Below are positions 46,718 to 56,691 of a stretch of DNA of 64,000 bases, one piece after another. The translations under genes were made by a program, and so were the position numbers. Origin of the DNA: Granulosicoccus sp045106855 (GTDB lineage: Bacteria; Pseudomonadota; Gammaproteobacteria; Granulosicoccales; Granulosicoccaceae); contig JBGCFI010000013.1 of NCBI GenBank assembly GCA_045106855.1, positions 186,001 through 250,000 on the forward strand, written 5' to 3'. Under the pieces are notes generated by a model. The model worked only from the letters and a program-made list of their open reading frames with translations, did not search any database and was not told where the DNA came from. Numbering within the stretch: the first letter of the stretch is position 1; each line of letters opens with the position of its first letter.

Positions 46718-48175
46718 ATGTCTAATAGAAAAGAAGCCAGAAAGATTCTGATTGTTGATCAGGATTCCGACAGTGCGCAGCGACTGTGCCATCAACTTGA
46801 GTTCATCGACTATGAGCCTAAGGTGTTGAGCTCCCCGGAGTTACTTGACAGCCTGGGCGAGCTCACTGATTACGCCAGCATCCTGATCGCAAATTTCCAT
46901 GGGATTGTGCCCTGGGCCGAAAACCTTCGGGCAAAACACGAGAAATGCCCACCGTTGGTGCTGCTGCTGGGCCCGCGCCCGGCGGATATCTCGCAAACTG
47001 AGATTGATGCAAATTTTGTGGGCTGTCTCAAAGAAAACATCCGCTATGCTGCGTTGTCTGATCTCCTGCACAAGTCGGAGGTTCGCGGCTCGGCCAACAC
47101 AGCGCCCAGTAAGGAGGCCACTCAGAATCCCGAATTGTTTCGCTCGCTTGTGGGCAATAGCAGGTCTGTCCAGCGCGTGAGAAAAATGGTGGATCAAGTG
47201 GCTCCTACGGAAGCGACTGTGCTGATTCTGGGTGAATCCGGGACAGGGAAGGAGGTTGTGGCTCGCAATATCCACTACTACTCCAACCGACGCAACAAAC
47301 CGTTTGTGCCGATAAATTGCGGAGCGATTCCTGGCGAGCTGCTGGAGTCAGAGCTGTTCGGTCATGAGAAAGGCTCGTTCACGGGCGCTGTGGGTGCGCG
47401 TCAGGGCCGGTTCGAATTAGCCGAAGGTGGCACGATATTCCTCGATGAGATTGGCGATATGCCTTTGACTATGCAAGTCAAGTTGCTGAGGGTGATTCAG
47501 GAGCGTTCGTTTGAGCGGGTGGGGAGCAATAAAAGTATTAAAAGTGATGTGAGAATTGTCGCAGCCACTCACCGTAATCTGGAACAGCTAATCGAGGAAA
47601 ACCGTTTTCGCGAAGATCTCTATTACCGACTGAATGTTTTCCCTATCGAAATGCCACCGCTGAGCAGCCGGGCAGAAGATCTTCCTTTATTAGTGAATGA
47701 GCTTATTACGCGGCTTGAGCATGAAAAGAAGTCTTCGGTACGACTTACGCCAGCTGCCATGATGGCTCTGTGCAACTACGACTGGCCGGGTAATGTGCGC
47801 GAACTAGCCAATTTGATGGAACGCATGACGATTCTGCATCCTTATGGTGTTGTCGATGCAGGAGATCTCCCACCGAAAATGGCACCTCATGGCACATCTC
47901 TCAATCAGGAGCGTGAAGAGGGCGAGAGCAATGATGTTCTGCCCATGGTGCAGGGGATGCCAGCCGTTTCACTGAACAATAAGCCAAGGCTTCCGCGTGA
48001 AGGTATCGATCTGAAGCAGCACCTGACGGACATCGAGATCAGTCTTATCGAGCAGGCCCTTGATGAGTGCTCTGGAGTGGTGGCGCATGCTGCTAACCGG
48101 CTAAGGATTCGTCGCACCACGCTTGTGGAAAAAATGCGGAAGTACAATATCCAGCGCCCTGAAGAGGTGTCTTGA
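46718..48175 (+). CDS. fleQ: Flagellar master regulator FleQ (sigma-54-dependent activator)
   Basis: The ATG at 46718, preceded by GAAGAG, gives 485 aa. An upstream ATG at 46640 is less likely. The N-terminal FleQ domain is receiver-like (about 10-130) but lacks the usual receiver acidic pocket. The link NPELFRSLVGNSRSVQRVRKM matches FleQ of Pseudomonas. The AAA+ domain has GESGTGKE, GSFTGA and GGTIFLDEIGD. The C-terminus has a Fis-type HTH (VVAHAANRLRIRRTTL). FleQ turns on flagellar class II genes and binds c-di-GMP in Pseudomonas. FleN, its antagonist, is next. Confidence 0.92.
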   Translation: MSNRKEARKILIVDQDSDSAQRLCHQLEFIDYEPKVLSSPELLDSLGELTDYASILIANFHGIVPWAENLRAKHEKCPPLVLLLGPRPADISQTEIDANFVGCLKENIRYAALSDLLHKSEVRGSANTAPSKEATQNPELFRSLVGNSRSVQRVRKMVDQVAPTEATVLILGESGTGKEVVARNIHYYSNRRNKPFVPINCGAIPGELLESELFGHEKGSFTGAVGARQGRFELAEGGTIFLDEIGDMPLTMQVKLLRVIQERSFERVGSNKSIKSDVRIVAATHRNLEQLIEENRFREDLYYRLNVFPIEMPPLSSRAEDLPLLVNELITRLEHEKKSSVRLTPAAMMALCNYDWPGNVRELANLMERMTILHPYGVVDAGDLPPKMAPHGTSLNQEREEGESNDVLPMVQGMPAVSLNNKPRLPREGIDLKQHLTDIEISLIEQALDECSGVVAHAANRLRIRRTTLVEKMRKYNIQRPEEVS

Positions 48176-48739
48176 TACCTGTGTTTACTGACCAGTTGTC
48201 ACAGGCGGGGTTAGAGCCTGTGACTCCGTCGGTTATTTCGTTTCACAGCCAGCGCCCCCTCGGAACGATCACCTAAGAGGTGTCAGTCGCTGTTATCGCG
48301 TGCTGTCCAGGCTGGCATGGGGAGTATTCATCCAGCGCCAGTTCTCTGTCATCGATGTGTGTATCCCGGAGGCAAACAAGCTTCTTGCAGGTCTTGCACG
48401 GATTCATAGTGCCAGCGGGCCGAGGTTAGAGTGACCTCAGGACGAGCCTGATCCTGCGTCAAGTGTAAAACTTTGTTTTACAGTCGCCTCGAGTGTGAGG
48501 TAGTTGAGGTTGTTGATTACCCTAACGTCTAGGTTTTTGCGGCATACCCCACAAATTTTGTCATTGCTCCTTGCGCCCGCGTTATAAGCGTGGCGGGGCG
48601 CTGTCCGGTGGTTCGAGACTTGCTCCAACTCGGGTGTACCAGTGTTTCAATCCAGTGGCCTCATTGTGAAGCTGCGATTTCACGCACTTGAGGGCCAATC
48701 GTTGCAGTTAGTCGTTTCCATAGTCCGAGTATTGCCTGT
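48176..48739. other. Intergenic stretch between fleQ and fleN
   Basis: This 564-bp gap carries a perfect 9-bp inverted repeat, GTCACAGGC (48198-48206) and GCCTGTGAC (48216-48224), 22 nt after fleQ. It is a probable fleQ transcript end, without a T-run. The rest shows no gene that can be supported. Confidence 0.4.
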
Positions 48740-49600
48740 ATGAGAATACGTGATCTGTCCAGAGAGACGAGGCAATTTCAGCCTGTTCAGACTATCGCGG
48801 TATCCGGTGGTAAGGGCGGTGTTGGAAAGTCTGTTGTTTCCGTGAATCTGGCTGCGGCGATGGGAATCAAGGGGCACGATGTGTTGCTTGTTGACGGTGA
48901 TTTGCAAATGGGTAACGTGGATCAGCTGCTGCGACTGCGACCGACGTTCACTCTGACGGACGTGTTCAGTGGGAGTGCCGGACTGGCTGAAATTCTGATG
49001 CAAGGACCTAAGGGAGTCACTGTTGCACCCAGTGCCAGCGGCGCTTCCGGATTGGGACAGTTGTCACAATTTGAGCACGCGTCACTGGTTGGACTCTTCA
49101 GTGATCTACGTACCTCTGCCGATACGATGATTGTAGATATAGCAACTGGGCTTTCCAGTAGCGTTCTGAGTTTTTGCCGGGCGGTCCGGGAAGTAATGAT
49201 AGTAGTGGTGGATGAGCCTACGGCTATGCGCGATGCGTTTGCCACCATTCAGGTTTTGCACGAAAAATGTAGGGTAAGACGATTTCGGGTTGTTGCAAAT
49301 AAAACGGAGTCGACGAGCCATGGGTTGGATGTATACGCAGCGCTAACGCATATGACAGATCAAAGCATGGATGTGTTGCTTGACTATTGTGGGTCTATTC
49401 CGTTTGACCCGCAATTGAAATTGGCAGTGTGTCAACAGCAGTCAGTAGTTGAAGCCTTTCCACGATCACCGAGTGCGCTTGCATTCCGGAAACTTGGTGC
49501 GCGAGTTGCACGATGGCCTCAGCCGCAGACTCCTTGTGGGCACATTGAATTTTTTGTAGAGCGGTTGATAAAGACCGCCGACAGTACACGGTGGGAATAA
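48740..49600 (+). CDS. fleN: Flagellar number regulator FleN (FlhG, MinD-like ATPase)
   Basis: This 286-aa MinD/ParA-type ATPase has the deviant Walker A GGKGGVGKS near residue 25, and VDGDLQMGNVDQLL near 53. VDIATGLSS is the Walker B region. FleN limits flagellum number and antagonises FleQ. fliA starts 7 nt after its stop, so the two are one operon. The usual upstream flhF-flhA genes are not present. Confidence 0.92.
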   Translation: MRIRDLSRETRQFQPVQTIAVSGGKGGVGKSVVSVNLAAAMGIKGHDVLLVDGDLQMGNVDQLLRLRPTFTLTDVFSGSAGLAEILMQGPKGVTVAPSASGASGLGQLSQFEHASLVGLFSDLRTSADTMIVDIATGLSSSVLSFCRAVREVMIVVVDEPTAMRDAFATIQVLHEKCRVRRFRVVANKTESTSHGLDVYAALTHMTDQSMDVLLDYCGSIPFDPQLKLAVCQQQSVVEAFPRSPSALAFRKLGARVARWPQPQTPCGHIEFFVERLIKTADSTRWE

Positions 49601-49607
49601 CGTCCGT

Positions 49608-50336
49608 ATGAATGCACACGCGATGTACAACGAAGTAACCACAGTCGACCCGGATGGGTTGGTTGCGGCGAATGCAAATCTGGTGAAACGTATTGCGTTT
49701 CATCTACTTAACAGGCTTCCGCCTAGTGTCCAGGCAGAAGATCTTATTCAGGCTGGAATGATTGGCTTACTAGAGGCTGCTCGTCATTATGATCCTTCTC
49801 AGGGCGCAAGCTTTGAGACCTACGCTGGTATCCGCGTAAGGGGGGCAATGCTCGATGAAATTCGGCGCTCTGACTGGACTCCGCGTTCGGTGCATAGAAA
49901 GTCAAGAGAGGCTGCCGAGGTGCTGCGTAACCTCGAACAGGAAGGCCTTCGAGAAGCAAAGCACGGTGATGTTGCTGAAAAGCTGGGTATTGAGCTTTCT
50001 GCTTATCATCTTATTCTGACCGAAAGCTCCGCCGCTCACGTGTTCAGTTTTGATCAGCCCGATGAACACACCGGAGAGACAATCAGTCTTCCTCAAAGCG
50101 CGGAAGTCAGTCCCGGCGAGCAGGTCGAGTATCAGTCATTCAGGCAGGCTCTGGCTGAGAATATTAAAAATTTGCCAGAGCGTGAAGCCCTGGTTATGTC
50201 GTTGTACTACGACGACGATCTGAACCTGCGGGAAATAGGGGACATACTGGGTGTCAGTGAGTCACGGGTCTGTCAGATACATGGTCAAGCGTTGACCCGG
50301 CTTAAGACACGCATGACTGAATGGACGCAGAGGTAG
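49608..50336 (+). CDS. fliA: Flagellar sigma factor FliA (sigma-28)
   Basis: This 242-aa sigma-70-family protein has region 2 (LVKRIAFHLLNRLP, DLIQAGMIGLLEAARHYDPSQG, FETYAGIRVRGAMLDEIRRSDW), region 3 and region 4 (LNLREIGDILGVSESRVCQIHGQAL). It directs transcription of late flagellar genes and is held by FlgM. It overlaps no gene, and the next ATG begins 3 nt after its stop. Confidence 0.95.
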   Translation: MNAHAMYNEVTTVDPDGLVAANANLVKRIAFHLLNRLPPSVQAEDLIQAGMIGLLEAARHYDPSQGASFETYAGIRVRGAMLDEIRRSDWTPRSVHRKSREAAEVLRNLEQEGLREAKHGDVAEKLGIELSAYHLILTESSAAHVFSFDQPDEHTGETISLPQSAEVSPGEQVEYQSFRQALAENIKNLPEREALVMSLYYDDDLNLREIGDILGVSESRVCQIHGQALTRLKTRMTEWTQR

Positions 50337-50339
50337 GTT

Positions 50340-50783
50340 ATGGTTGCGGACGAATCACAGTGGTATGTGCAGAAGGGCTCGCGAGTCCAGGGGCCGTTCT
50401 CTACGAATGAAGTCGGTCGTTTCCTGCTACTGGGACGCGTGCGTAATACTGACCGGGTTAGCCGCGATGGTGAGCTATGGGAGCCGGTAACACAGGTGCC
50501 GGAACTTATTCCCGAAGAGCTGCTCGACCTGCAGTCCGATGATGGCTGGAACCAGTTTCTCACTGCGCGCTCGGCAACGGATGAAAGGGTCAGCGCAAGC
50601 CCTGTGCAAGTGGAGAGACGCGCACGCGCTGATACCGCGCCTTCGCAACTACGTGACGAGTGGCAAACTGTTGCGTCCACTGAAACCTCAAACAGCGTGT
50701 TGCCGTGGTCGCTACTAGGAATAACAGTGGCAGCGCTCGGTGTCGTCCTTTATCTGAATGTTACTAGCGGTGTTGTTGGTTAG
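50340..50783 (+). CDS. GYF-domain membrane protein
   Basis: This 147-aa protein has an N-terminal GYF_2/DUF4339 domain (residues about 7-55: WYVQKGSRVQGPFSTNEV) and a C-terminal membrane helix (about 122-140). The part between them is polar. GYF_2 domains bind proline-rich peptides or act as adapters. Translation is probably coupled to fliA (3-nt gap, AGGTAGG upstream). The partner and role are unknown. Confidence 0.78.
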   Translation: MVADESQWYVQKGSRVQGPFSTNEVGRFLLLGRVRNTDRVSRDGELWEPVTQVPELIPEELLDLQSDDGWNQFLTARSATDERVSASPVQVERRARADTAPSQLRDEWQTVASTETSNSVLPWSLLGITVAALGVVLYLNVTSGVVG

Positions 50784-50904
50784 GTCTAAGGCCTGATAGA
50801 CGACATGGTGGTTCCCTGAGCCCGACTACGCCATTGCATTGTGTGCCATGCAGATTGGTCTGCGGCTTGCAAGAGTGCTCTCAACGAATAGTGGAGTGGG
50901 TTTG

Positions 50905-51834
50905 ATGTCCGTTCTCAGTGCCAGCCAAAATGCGGTAACGTCGCATTCGGCGTTGCGTCAGCAGCGACTGGATGTGCAGCTGAAGCAGCTGGAATTTCAT
51001 GCGTTGTTACATCGCAAGCTGGATCTGGAGCGCCTGTTTGAGTGTCTGCTTACCGAGGGGCAGGCTTTTGTACAATTCGACGGCGTTCAGTTTCTTGCGG
51101 ATGCGGCCGGTACCGACATCATGCTGGGCTTTGTCAGAACTCACAGACAACGGTTCGAACTCCGACTGGGTGAGCGTATGCTGGGCGAGATAATTCTGAT
51201 GCGTGCTCGCAAATTTACTGCACGTGATGAAAGAGAAGCCGAGCGCTTGGTGGAAAGTCTGATCTATCCACTGGACAACGCGCTTCAGCACCACTCAGTG
51301 CTCATGAAAGCGATGACGGATGATGCTACCGGACTTCGTAACCAAAGAGCATTGGATGAGCAACTTCCACGGGAAATTCGTCTGGTGCAGCGTGTTGAAC
51401 AACCGTTGTCGCTGATTTTGATTTCGGTAGATCATCTGGAATCCATTAGTGAGCATCACGGTGCACAGGTAGGCGAACAGGCGTGGCATTCAGTGGCGAA
51501 AACTCTGGCTGCCCGACTCAGGCAAAGTGACCTGATTTTCCGTACTGACGAGGATGCTTTTTGCATAGTTCTGAATCAAACAGCATTGCATGGAGCGACC
51601 ATACTCGCCGAGCGCCTACTCTCGGATGTTGATCGTTGTGTCAGCTACGACAATGTGCAGTTTGTGCTGACCGCCAGTGCAGGACTGGCCGAGTTGACCG
51701 GTGATGAGGATGCAGCCACGCTGATGGCTCGTGCACAGCACGCTCTTGGCAAAGCCTGCGAATCAGGTCGCAACCAGGTCATGGTCATTGAGCCAGATCC
51801 TGTGAACGGCCCGGATGATCCCAGCGCGGCTTGA
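50905..51834 (+). CDS. GGDEF-like protein with degenerate active site
   Basis: The ATG at 50905, preceded by GTGGAG, gives 309 aa. An N-terminal helical/GAF-like part (about 20-140) precedes a GGDEF-fold domain that keeps DATGLRNQRALDE and the late LMARAQHALGKACESG. The signature position reads RTDEDAF instead of GGDEF. A product-making cyclase is therefore unlikely, though it may bind c-di-GMP or GTP. Its position behind fliA suggests a role in flagellar or motility regulation. Confidence 0.8.
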   Translation: MSVLSASQNAVTSHSALRQQRLDVQLKQLEFHALLHRKLDLERLFECLLTEGQAFVQFDGVQFLADAAGTDIMLGFVRTHRQRFELRLGERMLGEIILMRARKFTARDEREAERLVESLIYPLDNALQHHSVLMKAMTDDATGLRNQRALDEQLPREIRLVQRVEQPLSLILISVDHLESISEHHGAQVGEQAWHSVAKTLAARLRQSDLIFRTDEDAFCIVLNQTALHGATILAERLLSDVDRCVSYDNVQFVLTASAGLAELTGDEDAATLMARAQHALGKACESGRNQVMVIEPDPVNGPDDPSAA

Positions 51835-51990
51835 ATCCGTGGCAGCTGGAATGACTCTGCGATCACCAATTGCCTGGTAACTGAATCAGGCCTCATAAGC
51901 TGTGGAAATATTCTTGCAATAAATGCCACAGTGAATTTATTTCCGGTATACTGCGCAGCTCGAAGGCGTTGAAGTTTTCAACAAATCAAA

Positions 51991-52066
51991 GTCCCCTTCG
52001 TCTAGTGGCCTAGGACACCGCCCTTTCACGGCGGTAACAGGGGTTCGAGTCCCCTAGGGGACGCCA
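51991..52066 (+). tRNA. tRNA-Glu (anticodon TTC)
   Basis: This 76-nt gene has encoded CCA, acceptor GTCCCCT/AGGGGAC, and anticodon stem CCGCC/GGCGG around loop CTTTCAC (TTC). The T-arm is GGGGTTCGAGTCCCC. All stems pair. Confidence 0.97.
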
Positions 52067-52100
52067 CCTTCCCTTTTCAGTGAGTAACCCTGGAAAAGGC

Positions 52101-52129
52101 GAGTGCAAGATGAGTTAACTCTTGCACTC
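52101..52129 (-). terminator. Hairpin between tRNA-Glu and the RND operon
   Basis: GAGTGCAAGA (52101-52110) and TCTTGCACTC (52120-52129) are perfect complements with a 9-nt loop. On the minus strand GCCTTTTC follows, so it probably ends the RND operon. A second dyad, CCTTTTC/GAAAAGG, lies at about 52073-52099 toward the tRNA. Confidence 0.55.
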
Positions 52130-52162
52130 CGGCGTCTTCGGCGAGCACATGGCTCGCTCAAA

Positions 52163-55100
52163 TCAGCCGCTCTCCCCAGCAAGCGATGATGAGCCACGAT
52201 TAAGAACCGATGAGTCTTTATTTTTTGATCTGAAGCGCTCGGTGGCTCGCACTCCAAGCACTAAAAGACAGGGTGTCAAAAATAACGTCAGTAGCGTCGT
52301 AAAAGCCAATCCGCCTGCTATGGCACTCGACAATTGAGTCCACCATTGTGTTGAGGGTGCGCCAAACGAGATGGACCGATCAAGCAGATTGATATTCATG
52401 GCAAACACCATGGGAACCAGCCCCAGAATGGTGGTTATGGCCGTAAGCAACACCGGACGTGCTCTTACAGAACCCGTCAGCAGTGCTGCATCGATAGCGG
52501 CTGCGCCCTGAGAACGATAACGGTTGTAAGTGTCGATAAGCACGATGTTGTTGTTTACAACAATTCCGGCCAGTGCAATGATGCCGATGCCGACCATGAC
52601 AATGCCAAATGGCTGCCCGGTTATCATCAAGCCAATAAGAACGCCTGATGTAGAGAACAGTATCGCGCTCAGTACCAATAGCGCTTGATACAAACTATTG
52701 AACTGCGTCACCAGAAACAATGTCATGAGAAAAATAGCGCCTACGAAGGCCGAGAGAAGAAACACCATGGTCTCCTGCTGCTCTTCCGCCTCACCTTTAA
52801 ACTCAACATTGATTTCAGGATCATTTGCCTGTTTTAGCAGTGTTGCCTGAAGGGTTTTCAATTCGGTATCGGCAAGCTTGTCTTCGGCAACGTCCGCCTC
52901 TACGGTGACAACTCGCTTGGAACCTACACGTTTTATTACACCGGTTTTTGGCGCGGGGCTAAGGGATACAAAATTGGAAATCGGAACCATGCCGTTTCGA
53001 GTGGGGACTCGGATATGGCTGATCTGATCCAGATTTCGTTGTTCCAGCGGGTAACGTACCCGGATGTCTAGTTCATCGGTTGCATCATCCGGGCGGTAAC
53101 CTGCAACACGAATGCCTGAGGTTGTTAGCTGTATGGCATTGCCGATTAGGGCCACATTGGCTCCAAACCGGGCAGCCTCTTCACGATCAACACTTAAGCG
53201 CCACTCAATGCCAGGGAGTGCTCTGTCATCACTGATCTCTGTAAAACCACCTTGTGCTTCCATAATGCTGCGTAGTTGGTCAACCGCGGAATCAAGTTTT
53301 GCAATTGGTGCGCTTACCTGAATGTTGATGGGTTTGCCGCCTCCGTCAGGGCCGCCTTCATTGGCCACGAATTCCACCTTGATACCTGCAATTACGCTGA
53401 GCTCCTGACGCAGTTGCGTTGTGATTTCTGCAGCTTTGCGGCGTTTGTCCCAGTCGATAAGCTCTAGCTGGATACTACCGATAACATCGTTACTACTATT
53501 ATTGTTGTTTTGATTGTCGCCGCCACCGGTGCGTGCATACACTGATTCGATCTCTTCATGATCAAACAGATGTTGCTCCACGCGTTTCAGAATTTTATTT
53601 TTTTCATAAATTGACAGGTCACCTCGCGCGTGAACCTGCACAGCCATTGACTCAGGCTCTACGCTTGGGAAGAATTCAACGCCTTTGCCGAGCACGCTGT
53701 ACATCAGGTAGCTTCCTATCGTAAACAGCAGGACACCGGCAAGTGTTTTCATAGGATGAGAGAGAAGGGTATACAAGGTGCTCAGATAGCGAGCCTTGAT
53801 ACCCAGGGCGTTATCCCGGATCCTGACAGCATCGTGTATGGCAGGGTCAAAGACATCTTCGTTTTGCACAGTTGCACCATCATTGGATGGTGCCTTTCGT
53901 CCGATCAACTTTCCCATAACCGGAATGAAAACCAGCGCCATAGCGAGAGATGCCAATAGGCAACTGATGACGGTGATCGGCATATAGCGCATGAACTGAC
54001 CGATTAGTCCGGGCCAGAACAATAGTGGGAAAAATACTGCCAATGTGGTGAAAGTTGATGCTATGACCGGCCACGCCATGCGTTTGCTGGCTAATGAGTA
54101 TGCGTGCGATGTCTGCATTCCGGAGTCAATATTGCGATCAGCGAGCTCGGAGACAATAATGGCGCCATCAACGAGCATGCCGACAACCAGAATAAGGCTG
54201 AACAACACGACCACATTCATCGTGAAGCCCAAAGAGTGAATGACGAGAATACCGGTCAGGAACGAGCCGGGAATAGCAAGCCCGACAAGAACGGAAGACC
54301 TTACGCCCAGGGTGGCCATGATCACGATCATCACCAGAACAACGCCGGATATAACGTTGTTCTGCAAGTCTGTCAGCATGGTTTTCGTTTCTGAGGATTT
54401 ATCCTGATGAAAGCCAATGATCAGGTTTGAAGGAAGCTTGTCTCGTTCAGCATCAACGGCAGCTCTGACAGATTCGATCGTTTCGATAATATTCGCGCCC
54501 AGTCGTTTGGAGATCTCCAGGACAAGCGTGGGTTGGCCATTGAGCCTGGCAAAGCTTGAAGGATCCTTGTAAGTGCGTCGTATACTTGCAACATCGCCAA
54601 ACGTCACTACGGAGTTGCCGGTAACCTTCACTGGAAGCCGCATGACATCCGCGATGTTTTCGATAACGCCGGGTACCTTAACAACCATGCGTCCAGCACC
54701 GGTATCTATTGCGCCAGCTGCAACCAACAGGTTGTTGTTCCGGACAATCCCGAAAATGGCATCAAAATCCAGCTGGTAGGTTTCCATGACCATGGGATCA
54801 ACAACGATCTCCATGAATTCTTCGCGCTCCCCGGCAATGTCTGCTTCCAGCACACCCGGAAGCGCTTCCAGTTTATCCTTGAATTCGCGGGCAATCTGAG
54901 TGAGAGTTCTTTCGGGAAGTGGGCCTGAAAGACTAATGTTTAGTACGGGAAAAAGCGCAATATTAACTTCGTTGACTGAGGGCTCGTCAGTTGCTGCTGG
55001 CAATTGCGACTTTGCCTTGTCAACACGTTCCCGCACATCAGCCAATGCGGTGTCGCCATCGAAGCCTGCGTCAAATTCGAGCAGAACGGATGCAAAGCCT

Positions 55101-55363
55101 TCGCCCGCGGTACCACTCATTTGTTTCAGGCCACTGATACTTTGCAGTTCTTTCTCCATTGGCCGTACCAATAGCCGCTCGGCATCATCGGGTGAAATGC
55201 CATCGTGTGTCATCGAGATATAAAGGATGGGAATAGGGACGTCGGGCTCTGATTCCTTGGGAATGTTTATGTACGCGACGATACCGCTGACAATGAGGAA
55301 CAACAGCAGCATGATCACCGTGCGATGACGACTGAACGCAGCTTCGATAATTTGGTGAACCAC
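52163..55363 (-). CDS. RND-family efflux transporter, inner-membrane subunit
   Basis: This 1066-aa protein has the AcrB-type layout of twelve membrane helices and two large periplasmic loops. TM4 reads LVDGAIIVSE, with one of the two acidic proton-relay residues of AcrB and Gly in place of the second, as in some RND subfamilies. GFTMNVVVLFSLILVVGM precedes it. It pumps hydrophobic or other toxic compounds by proton exchange. The GTG start overlaps the adaptor stop by 1 bp. No outer-membrane channel gene is adjacent. Confidence 0.92.
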   Translation of the reverse strand: MVHQIIEAAFSRHRTVIMLLLFLIVSGIVAYINIPKESEPDVPIPILYISMTHDGISPDDAERLLVRPMEKELQSISGLKQMSGTAGEGFASVLLEFDAGFDGDTALADVRERVDKAKSQLPAATDEPSVNEVNIALFPVLNISLSGPLPERTLTQIAREFKDKLEALPGVLEADIAGEREEFMEIVVDPMVMETYQLDFDAIFGIVRNNNLLVAAGAIDTGAGRMVVKVPGVIENIADVMRLPVKVTGNSVVTFGDVASIRRTYKDPSSFARLNGQPTLVLEISKRLGANIIETIESVRAAVDAERDKLPSNLIIGFHQDKSSETKTMLTDLQNNVISGVVLVMIVIMATLGVRSSVLVGLAIPGSFLTGILVIHSLGFTMNVVVLFSLILVVGMLVDGAIIVSELADRNIDSGMQTSHAYSLASKRMAWPVIASTFTTLAVFFPLLFWPGLIGQFMRYMPITVISCLLASLAMALVFIPVMGKLIGRKAPSNDGATVQNEDVFDPAIHDAVRIRDNALGIKARYLSTLYTLLSHPMKTLAGVLLFTIGSYLMYSVLGKGVEFFPSVEPESMAVQVHARGDLSIYEKNKILKRVEQHLFDHEEIESVYARTGGGDNQNNNNSSNDVIGSIQLELIDWDKRRKAAEITTQLRQELSVIAGIKVEFVANEGGPDGGGKPINIQVSAPIAKLDSAVDQLRSIMEAQGGFTEISDDRALPGIEWRLSVDREEAARFGANVALIGNAIQLTTSGIRVAGYRPDDATDELDIRVRYPLEQRNLDQISHIRVPTRNGMVPISNFVSLSPAPKTGVIKRVGSKRVVTVEADVAEDKLADTELKTLQATLLKQANDPEINVEFKGEAEEQQETMVFLLSAFVGAIFLMTLFLVTQFNSLYQALLVLSAILFSTSGVLIGLMITGQPFGIVMVGIGIIALAGIVVNNNIVLIDTYNRYRSQGAAAIDAALLTGSVRARPVLLTAITTILGLVPMVFAMNINLLDRSISFGAPSTQWWTQLSSAIAGGLAFTTLLTLFLTPCLLVLGVRATERFRSKNKDSSVLNRGSSSLAGESG

Positions 55364-56439
55364 TAGTTTATCTCTGCTGCCTGGGCTCGCACTTGCTCGC
55401 CACTGTTAACAAAGCCCTGACCCAGTGTGATTACGCGGGTATCTGGTTCTATACCAGTCACCCAGGCGCCATCGAGCGTCGTACTGACAAGTTCAATAGG
55501 CAGAAAAATGACGCGATCCTGGTCATCCAGCGCTTTGACGCCAATCTCGCCGTTGTCCCCGAGAGATAGTGCGGAGGGCGTGATGAATGTGGCCTGGACC
55601 TCTTGAACCGGTATGCTTAGCGTTGCGCTGACACCGGCAGCGATTGTGTTCGACGTATTCTGCACCAGGGCCTCGACGTCGAAGCTGCGGGTTTGTGGGT
55701 CGGCAACCGATCCTATGAAGCTTAACGCCCCGCTTAGAGTTTCTCCTGTTATCAGGTCGACGGTGACTGACTGGCCGGGCGTCAGTTGTGACAATGCCTG
55801 CTGGGCGACCTGTGCGCTGACCTTGAAAGCGCTGTCGTCTACCAATTCGGCGATTAAATCTCCGCGTTCAACCAATGCGCCGCGTTCTATGGGAAGTTGG
55901 TTGATTACCCCTGCAAATGGTGCTTTTATGATGGTGTATTCGATATCAAGTTCGACCATGGCCAATCGGGCACGAGCCGCTTCCAGTACAGCATTAGCTT
56001 GTTCCAGTTGCAACTGCGACTGTAATCGTTGGCGTTGCATTGACTGTGCGGCGCGCTGTTCACTTTCGGCTGTTTTTACCGCTGCTTGAGCCTCCGCTTG
56101 TAAATTTCCGCGGCCGCCTTCATCGAGTTTAACCAGCGCATCGTTTACACCGACACGTACACCTTTGCGTTTTATGATCTCCTGAACTTCACCGCTTGTC
56201 TGCGCTTTGACGAGTACTTGTCGAATGGGATTGAGTTGCCCTTGAAGATTCAGCTCGCGCGCCATGAGTGTGGACTGCGCGACAGTAACCTCAACCGTCA
56301 TGGGTAGGTTTGCTGATGCTTCTTCGTTACTCTCGTTAGCGGAGTCTTCTGTGGTGAACAGCCCACTGAGCATCCACACTGCAAGGACGAAAACGACAAC
56401 GCCTGCAGCTTTCCATGATGAATTAATGATGCGGTTCAT
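55363..56439 (-). CDS. RND efflux periplasmic adaptor (membrane fusion protein)
   Basis: This 358-aa protein has an N-terminal membrane anchor (about 10-30), lipoyl halves (VKAQTSGEVQEIIKRKGVRV and IKAPFAGVINQLPIERGALV) flanking a coiled-coil hairpin rich in Q/A/E, and a beta-barrel domain. It links the RND pump to an outer-membrane channel. The RND gene follows immediately. A 198-bp divergent promoter region separates it from the hydrolase gene. Confidence 0.92.
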   Translation of the reverse strand: MNRIINSSWKAAGVVVFVLAVWMLSGLFTTEDSANESNEEASANLPMTVEVTVAQSTLMARELNLQGQLNPIRQVLVKAQTSGEVQEIIKRKGVRVGVNDALVKLDEGGRGNLQAEAQAAVKTAESEQRAAQSMQRQRLQSQLQLEQANAVLEAARARLAMVELDIEYTIIKAPFAGVINQLPIERGALVERGDLIAELVDDSAFKVSAQVAQQALSQLTPGQSVTVDLITGETLSGALSFIGSVADPQTRSFDVEALVQNTSNTIAAGVSATLSIPVQEVQATFITPSALSLGDNGEIGVKALDDQDRVIFLPIELVSTTLDGAWVTGIEPDTRVITLGQGFVNSGEQVRAQAAEIN

Positions 56440-56691
56440 TTGAGCCAGCCTGAATTTAGCAAACGATACGGAAGATCTGCACAGCGAGCACTTGCAAGCA
56501 TTGCCTGTTCAATCGTGCAGTTCTGGCAGGCAACACAATAAAGCCTGGGTGGCCTGTAGACTGCATGAGGATTTCACGGTACGTACAAATGTCGTGTAAT
56601 TATAAGGCCAAATTGGCAATAACCAGAGCGATAAAGAGTGACTCTTGTGTGGATCAAGTCTAGACAACATGAGGTGAGCCGGTGGCCGAGC

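Noticed and set aside
48437..48628. 63-codon minus-strand frame between fleQ and fleN
   Set aside because: There is no ribosome binding site or recognisable feature, and the length is within chance.
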